From: an uncultured Alphaproteobacteria bacterium
Lineage (GTDB): Bacteria; Pseudomonadota; Alphaproteobacteria; HIMB59
NCBI GenBank assembly: GCA_902526965.1
Contig: CABZMT010000005.1
Span: 1 to 64,000 of the forward strand
Length of the DNA: 64,000 nucleotides
Direction of reading: 5' to 3'
The position numbers and the translations under genes are program-made. The stretch's first letter is position 1. Each line of letters opens with the position of its first letter. Shown here in pieces: positions 34,501 to 43,500 of this stretch. The notes beneath the pieces are model-generated. The model was given only the letters and a program-made list of their open reading frames with translations, was not told the DNA's origin and searched no databases.

Positions 34501-37500
34501 TGTGGTACTACCAGCTGAAATCGTAATATCATCAATATTCCCCGAGCCATCGGTATAATCTGTTCCTTCCGTTGCGGTACCTGACGTATCTAAAGCAACT
34601 GTAATGGCAGAATCCGTTGCACCACTTAATGTAGCCGTCAGAGTTAATGAAGATCCTGCATTCTCAGCAATACTAGTTGCGCTAACAGTTAAAGTTACAG
34701 TTGGCGCACTTTCATCATCTAAAATTGTTACAACTACATATTGTGTCCCACCAGAAATATATGCGTCTCCACCAGATACACTACTAATCGAAATTGTTGC
34801 TGTTTCATTTCCTTCGTAAATGGAGTCATTTGTTGGTGTAAAGTTAACACTTCCTGTTGTACTTCCTGCACTAATTGTAATGTCATCAATATTTCCACTA
34901 CCATCTGTGTAATCAGTTCCTTCGGTTGCTGTTCCTGATGTACCTATAACAACAGTAACATCTTCATCAGCAGCTCCTGTTAGGGTTGCCGTTATTGTTT
35001 TGGAATTTCCTGAATTTTCTGCAAGAGTTGATGAACTTAAAGTTAAAATAACTCCAGGTGCAGATTCATCTTCAGTGATTGTTACAGTGACAGATTGAGA
35101 ACCACTTTCACTAGCACCACCTCCTGAAACTCCTGAAATAGATATGCCTGCTGTTTCATTTCCTTCATAAACAGAGTCATCGGTTGGATCTACTGCTGCA
35201 GTGCCTGTTGTAGCACCTGCACTTATCGTTATATCTGAAACTGTTCCAAAGTCAGTTCCCTCTGTACCTGTTCCCCCTGTTCCATCAATAGTAACTGTTA
35301 CATCTTGATAAGTTGCATTAGATAAAGTTGCAGTAATAGTAACAGTGCTAGAAGAATCTTCATCTATAGCAGCTGCACCTCTTGATAATGTAACTGTTGG
35401 AGCGCTTTCATCATCCGTAATTGTTATTGTTACATTTTGTGTTCCATCTTCAGTGGCACTACCACCAGATACACCGCTTATATCTATTGTTGCTGTCTCA
35501 TTTGATGCAGCATCATAAATTGAGTCGTTTGTTGGTGTAAAACTCACTGTTCCTGTTGTCGAGCCAGCAGAAATTACAATATCATCAATTGATCCACTAC
35601 CATCAGTATAATCTGTTCCCTCAGTTGCTGTGCCAGAAGTTGATAGAGCAACAGTGACATCAGCAGTTGTTGCAACTGATAACGTGGCAGTTAATGTTAA
35701 CGAAGTACCAGCATTCTCTGCAATGGATGTTGCACTTGTTGCAAGTGTTACAGTTGGTGCTGATTCATTATCCGTAATAGTAATTGTTTTTGATTGAGAA
35801 CCACTTTCTGTTGCGCTTCCACCCGAAACACTACTAATAGCAAGAGTGGCAGTCTCATTTCCTTCATAGATAGAGTCATCAGTTGGTGTAAAGTTAACTG
35901 TTCCAGTTGTTGCACCAGCACTAATTGTGATATCATCAACATTACCGCTACCATCAGTGTAATCGGTGCCTTCTGTTGCTGTACCACTTGTACTTAAAGC
36001 AACAGTGACTGCTTCATCAGTCGCTCCAGATAGTGTTGCCGTTACGGTAATAGAAGTACCAGCATTCTCTGCAATCGATGTTGCACTAACACTTAGAGTA
36101 ACTGTTGGTGCACTTTCATTTTCTGTTATTGTGACTGTAACTGATTGATCACCGTTTTCTGATGCATCTCCACCTGATACACTGCTGATAGCAATCGTAG
36201 CAGTTTCATTTCCTTCATAAACTGAATCATCTGTTGGGGTAAAGTTAACTGTGCCTGTCGTACTTCCTGCACTAATGGTAATATCATCTATTACTCCACT
36301 ACCATCTGTGTAATCTGTTCCCTCAGTAGCTGTTCCTGACGTTGATAGAGCAACAGTAACATCTTCATCACTTGTACTAGAGAGAGTTGCGGTTATAGTA
36401 AGAGAAGTACCGGCATTCTCTGCAATAGAAGTTGCGCTAACAGTTAAAGTAACACTTCCCGCACTTTCATTATCTCTAATCTCAATCGTAGCTGATTGTG
36501 ATCCACTCTCTGTTGCACTTCCACCTGAAACACTACTAATTGCAATTGTTGCAGTTTCATCTCCTTCATAGACACTATCATCTGAAACAATAAAGTTTGT
36601 AGATCCTGTCGTACTTCCTGCGCTAATAGTGATGTCATCAAGATTACCAGAACCATCAGTGTAATCAGTTCCTTCTGTTGCTGTACCACTTGTACTTAAA
36701 GCAACAGTTACATCTTCATCTGTTGCACCAGATAATTTTGCTTCTATTATTAAAGACGTCGATGAATCATTCTCATTAATCCATGTACTTGCGTATTCAT
36801 ATCCTAAACCACCTTTTTTAACATATAAAGTAACAGTAGGCGCTGATTCATTTTCTGTAATAGTTATAGTAACTGCTTGAGTTCCACTCTCACTTGCTTC
36901 ACCGGTAACGCTACTTATAGCAATGGTAGCTGTTTCATTTCCTTCATAGACACTATCATCAGTTGGCGTAAACGAAACAGTACCAGTGGTACCTCCTGAA
37001 CTAATCGTAATATCATCAACATTACCACTTCCATCGGTATAATCCGTTCCTTCCGTTGCTGTACCAGATGTACCTAATACAACGGTAACATTTTGATCAG
37101 TTGCACCTGATAATGTTGCCGTTAAGGTCAATGATGTTCCAGCATTCTCTGCAATCGATGTTGCGCTTACTGCAAGTGTTACTGTTGGCTCAGATTCATT
37201 TTCAGTTATTGTAACTGTTACTGATTGTGTTCCACTTTCTGTTGCATCAGCACCTGATACCGTATCAATCGCTATAACAGCTGCTTCATCATCTTCATAC
37301 ACACTATCATCTGTTGGTGTAAAGTTGACTGTTCCTGTTGTGTCTCCTGCACTAATCGTAATATCATCAATGTTTCCTGAACCATCTGTATAATCTGTTC
37401 CTTCGGTTGCAGCACCACTTGTACTTAATGCAACTGTTACAGGATCATCAGTTTTTATCGAAAGAGTTGCTGTTAATGTAACTGAAGAACCTGCATTCTC

Positions 37501-40500
37501 TGCAATGGATGTTGCACTTGTTGCAAGTGTGACGGTTGGCGCTGATTCATTATCCGTAATAGTAATTGTTTTTAATTGAGAACCACTTTCTGTTGCACTT
37601 CCTCCAGAAACTGAATGTATATATATCACTGCGGATTCATTTCCTTCATAAACAGGATCTGCCGCATCATCTATTGGCGTAATATTAATAGTTCCTGTTG
37701 TACTACCAGCATTAATAACAATATTATCGATAGAACCAGAACCATCGTTGTAATCGGTTCCGTAAATGGCTCTTGTAGTGTCACCAGAATTTGCACCTAA
37801 TGTTTTAAGGACAACGGTTACATCTTCTGTAGTAGCTGTAGATAAAGTCGCTGTTAATGTAACTGAGGAGCCTGCATTCTCTGCAATAGACGTAGCACTT
37901 GCTGAAAGAGTTACTGTTGGTGCACTTTCATCTTCTGAAATTGTAATCGTAACAGATTGCGTTCCACTTTCCGTTGCACTTCCACCTGAGACACTACTAA
38001 TAGCAATCGTAGCCGTTTCATCACCTTCATACACACTGTCATTAGTTGGTGTAAAGTTAACCGTACTTGTTGTGCTTCCAGCACTGATGGTTATATCATC
38101 AATATTTCCTGATCCATCCGTGTAATCGGTTCCTTCGGTTGCTGTTCCAGAAGTTGATAATGCAACTGTAACATCAGCAGTTGTTGCAACTGATAATGTT
38201 GCTGTTAATGTTAGAGATGATCCAGCATTCTCTGCTATACTTGTTCCACTTGTACTTAAAGTAACTGTTGGTGCACTTTCATTTTCTGTAATTGTAATAG
38301 TAACAGCTTGAGAGCCGCTTTCACTTGCTCCACCACCCGACACACCAGACACAGAAATACCTGCTGTTTCATTTCCTTCATAAACATTATCGTCTGTTGG
38401 ATCAAAAGTTACAGTACCTGTAGTACTGCCAGCACTAATTGTAATGTCTGATACTGTACCAAAGTCTGTTCCTTCTGTTCCTGTACCACCGGTCCCATCA
38501 ATTGATACTGTAACATCTTGGAAGGTGGCAGTTGATACAGTAGCTGTTAAGGTAATTGTATCACTAGAATTTTCTGCAATAGATGATGATGCCGCTGCTA
38601 ATGTAACGGTTGGTGCAGATTCATTATCTGTTATTGTTATCGTAACTGTTTGCGGTGTACTATTTTCGGCAACACCCGTTTTTCCTGAAACGCCATTAAT
38701 TGATATGGTTGCAGTTTCATTTGAAGCCGCATCATAAATACTATCATCGGTTGGTGTGAACGACACCGTTCCTGTTGTAGCACCAGCACTAATAGTAATA
38801 TCATCGATATTACCTGAGCCATCGGTATAATCGGTTCCCTCAGTCGCTGTACCAGCAGTATCTAAAGCAACAGTAATATCTGCATCTGTTGTGCCACTTA
38901 ATGTAGCTGTTAATGTTAATGATGATCCTGCATTCTCCGCAATAGTTGTATCACTTACTGCCAAAGTAACAGTTGGTGCAGATTCATTATCTGTAATAGT
39001 TATTGTAACTGCTTGCGGTGTACTATGTTCTGTAACACCCGTTTTTCCAGTGACACTAGCAATCGACAAAGTTGCTGTTTCATCTCCTTCGTAAACGGTA
39101 TCATTAACTAAGGAGAAGTAAGCAAAAGCTGATGTATTACCAGCCGAAATAGTAATGTCAGGAAATACATTAGCATTATTGTAGTCAGTTCCTTCTGTTG
39201 CAGTTCCTGATGTATCAATACCAACAGTTATTGTTTCATCTGTTGCACCGGATAGAGTCGCTGTTACGGTTAAAGCCGATCCATTCTCAGCTACAGTAGT
39301 TGCATCAACAGAAAGTGTTACAGTAACTGCACTTTCATTTTCTGTAATTGTTATAGTAACAGATTGCGAACCACTCTCTGATGCTCCACCTCCTGAAACA
39401 CTTGCGATAGAAATGATTGCCGTTTCATTTCCTTCATAAATAGAATCATCTGTTGGCGTAAAGTTAACGGTACCTGTCGTACTTCCTGCACTAATAGTAA
39501 TATCATCAACATTACCACTTCCATCAGTGTAGTCTGTTCCCTCAGTTGATGTACCGCCTGTATCAATTCCAACAGTTACCGTTTCATCTGTTGCACCTGA
39601 TAATGTTGCGGTTAACGTTAACGATGATCCCGAATTCTCTGTTATAGAAGTTGCACTTACACTTAAAGAAACTGTTGGTGCAGATTCATTTTCTGTAATT
39701 GTTATCGAAACTGATTGCGATCCACTCTCACTAGCACTTCCTCCGGAGACGCCATCAATTGTAACAGTGACTGTTTCATCATCTTCGTAAACAGAGTCAT
39801 CGGTTGGATCAAGAGACGTTGTCCCTGTTGTGCTACCTGCACTAATCGTAATATCAGAAATCGTAGCATAATCTGTTCCTTCTGTTCCACCTGAAGCACC
39901 AATACTGACCGTAACATCTTGATAGGTTGCATTCGATAATGTTGCAGTAATTGTAACAGTGCTAGAAGAATTTTCATCTATAGCTGCAGCACTTCTTGAT
40001 AAAGTAACTGTTGGTGCACTTTCATTATCGGTAATAGTAATTGTTACAGATTGAGTTCCATTTTCTAGTGCATCACCTCCTGAAACTGAATCAATAGACA
40101 CCGTTGCTGTTTCATTCGATGTTGCATCATACAAACTATCATCTGTTGGTGTAAAAGTTGTTGTTCCTGTTAATGATCCAGCAGTAACAGTAATGTTTGA
40201 TAAAGATCCATAATCTGTTCCCTCTGTAGCACTTCCAGATGTACCAAGTGTAACAGTAACGTTTTCTGCTGCCGTTTTAGATAGCGTTGCCGTCAATGTT
40301 AAGGATGAACCAGCATTTTCTGCAATCGATGTTGCGCTAACAGTTAAGGTAACACGCGGAACACTTTCATCATCTAAAATACTAATGGTAACTGATTGCG
40401 AACCACTCTCACTAGCACCACCACCGCTTACACCGCTTATGGCAATTGTTGCGGTAACAGTATCTGTTTCATCGGAGTCATCAGTTGGATCAAAGGTTGC

Positions 40501-43500
40501 CGTTCCTGTTGTGGAACCAGCACTAATTGTAATATCAGATACATTTCCGTAATCCGTTCCCTCAGTTGCCGTACCAGATGTTCCAATTGAAACAGTTACA
40601 TCTTGATAGGTTGCATTTGATAGAGTTGCTGTTAACGTAATTGTTGAGGCAGAATTTTCTGCAATACTTGTCGCCGATGCTGCTAAGGTAACAGTTGGTG
40701 CACTATCATCATCTGTTATTGTAATTGTTACTGATTGCGATCCACTCTCACTAGCACTGCCACCAGAGACACCACTTATAGCAATTGTTGCAGTTTCATC
40801 TGATGCTGCATCATACAAACTATCATTTGTAGGCGTAAAGCTTACTGTACCTGTTGTTGATCCAGCAGAAATAACGATATCATCTAAATTTCCTGAACCA
40901 TCTGTATAGTCTGTTCCCTCTGTTGCGGTACCACTTGTACTCAAAGCAACAGTAACATCAGCTGTTGTTGCAACAGATAACGTTGCAGTTAGTGTTAATG
41001 ATGTTCCAGCATTCTCTGCTATACTTGTTGCACTTGTTGCAAGTGTGACGGTTGGTGCTGATTCATTTTCTGCAATTGTGACACTTACTTGTTGTGTTCC
41101 ATTTTCGGTAACACCAGATTTTCCCGAAACACTACTAATATCAATTGTAGCTGTTTCATCATCCTCGTAAATATTATCATCCGTTGGATCAAGTGTTGCC
41201 GTTCCTGTTGTTGCCCCTGCACTAATCGTAATATCAGAAATTGTTCCGTAATCAGTTCCCTCTGTTGCTGTACCGGACGTATCAAGCGCTACGGTAACAG
41301 CTGAATCTGTTACACCAGATATAGTCGCTGTTAATGTTACAGTAGAAGCAGAATTTTCATCAATGGATGCAGCACTTCTTGCTAACGTAATTGTTGGTGC
41401 ACTTTCATTTTCCGTAATCGTAATTGTAACAGATTGTGATCCACTCTCACTAGCATCAGCACCTGAGACACTACTAATTGCAATGATTGCTGTTTCATTT
41501 CCTTCATAAACTGAGTCATCAGTTGGTGTAAAGTCAACTGTTCCTGTTGTAGAACCTGCACTAATGGTAATATCATCAACGTTACCTGAACCATCGGTGT
41601 AATCGGTGCCTTCTGTTGACGTACCAGAAGTTGATAAAGAAACTGTAACAGCCTCATCTGCAGCAACAGATAACGTAGCTGTTAAGGTTAATGATGAACC
41701 AGCGTTCTCTGCAATAGATGTTGCACTGACAGTTAAAGCTACAGTCGGTGCCGATTCATTTTCACTAATTGTAATAGTAACAGACTGTGAGCCACTCTCA
41801 CTTGCTCCTCCACCCGATACACCAGTAATTGCAAGGGTTGCAGTTTCATCATTTTCATAAACTGAATCATCAGTTGGGGTAAAGTTAACTGTTCCTGTCG
41901 TACTACCCGCACTAATGGTTATATCATCAACGTTACCACTTCCATCAGTATAGTCCGTTCCCTCTGTTGCACTACCAGAAGTTCCAAGTGCTACAGTTAC
42001 TGTTTCATCTGTTGTCCCGGACAACGTTGCTGTTAATGTGAGAGACGATCCAGCATTCTCTGCTATTGAAGTTGCACTTACAGCAAGTGTAACTGTTGGG
42101 GCGCTTTCATTTTCTGTAATCGTAACGGTAACTGATTGTGTTCCACTTTCTGTTGCATCAGCACCTGATACTGTATCAATGGCGATAACAGCTGCTTCAT
42201 CATCTTCATACACACTATCATCGGTTGGTGAGAAACTTACTGTTCCTGTTGTTGAACCTGCTGAAATGGTAATATCATCTAAATTACCAGAACCATCGGT
42301 ATAGTCTGTACCTTCGGTTGCAGCACCACTTGTGCTTAGAGATACTGTTACATCTTCATCAGCAACATTTGATAATGTAGCAGTTAGGGTAAGAGATGAA
42401 CCTGAATTCTCCGCAATACTTGTTGAACTAACTGCAAGTGTAACTGTTGGAGCTGACTCATTTTCTGAAATAGTAACAGTAACTGATTGTGATCCATTTT
42501 CACTTGCACCACCTCCAGAAACCGTGTCAATCGCAATAACTGCAGCTTCATCACCTTCATACACGCTGTCGTCTGTTGGTGTAAAAGATACGGTACCAGT
42601 TGTCGAACCAGCTGAAATTGTTATATCATCTAAGTTACCACTTCCATCTGTAAAGTCTGTGCCTTCTGTTGCAGCACCGCTTGTACTTAATGCAACTGTT
42701 ACCGCTTCATCAACTTTAATAGATAGGGTCGCCGTTAAAGTAACTGAAGAGCCTGAATTCTCAGCAATCGATGCAGCACTTCTTGTTAAAGTAACTGTAG
42801 GAGCACTTTCATTTTCTGTTATCGTTATTGTAACTGACTGCGAACCACTTTCTGTTGCACCACCTCCAGAAACAGATCCTATAGAAATAATTGCTGTTTC
42901 ATTTTCTTCATAAACAGGATCACCAGAGTCATCACTTGGTGTAAATGAAACGGTACCTGTTGTTGACCCAGCAGAAATGGTAATATCATCGAGATTGCCA
43001 GAACCATCAGTATAATCCGTTCCCTCTGTTGCTGTCCCTGCTGTATCGATGCCAACTGTAACATTTTCATCTGTTGCACCAGATAGAGTTGCTGTAATGG
43101 TTAGCGATGATCCTGCATTTTCCGCAATCGATGTTGCGCTCACACTTAAAGTAACAGTTGGTGCACTTTCATTTTCAGAAATCGTAATGGTAACGGATTG
43201 TGTTCCACTTTCTGATGCACCACCACCAGATACACTTCCAATTGAAATTGTTGCACTTTCATCATCCTCGTAAACTGAGTCATCTGTTGGCGTAAAGTTC
43301 ACGGTTCCTGTTGTGCTTCCAGCACTAATAGTAATATCATTGATGGCACCACTTCCATCCGTATAGTCTGTTCCTTCTGTTGCTCCACCCGATGTATCAA
43401 TACCAACGGTAACATCTTGGAAAGTTGCACCAGATAACGTAGCTGTTAAAGTTAAAGACGATCCTGCATTTTCTGCAATAGATGTTGCGCTAACACTTAG

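Noticed and set aside
41382-41666. Minus-strand out-of-frame ORFs rich in Gln/Leu/Met inside the giant gene (also 36444..36689, 39702..39977, 44571..44810 and similar)
   Set aside because: Alternate-frame readings of the same repeats; low-complexity composition and recurring with the unit period.
42332-42913. 193-aa plus-strand ORF (and many others at 31955-45091 on the plus strand, e.g. 37766..38125, 38444..38737)
   Set aside because: Antisense shadows of the tandem repeats; they recur with the repeat period (e.g. MTVTSLPAAAERVTVM at 32228 and 32558) and look like reverse translations of the Thr/Ser/Val-rich array, with no independent support.
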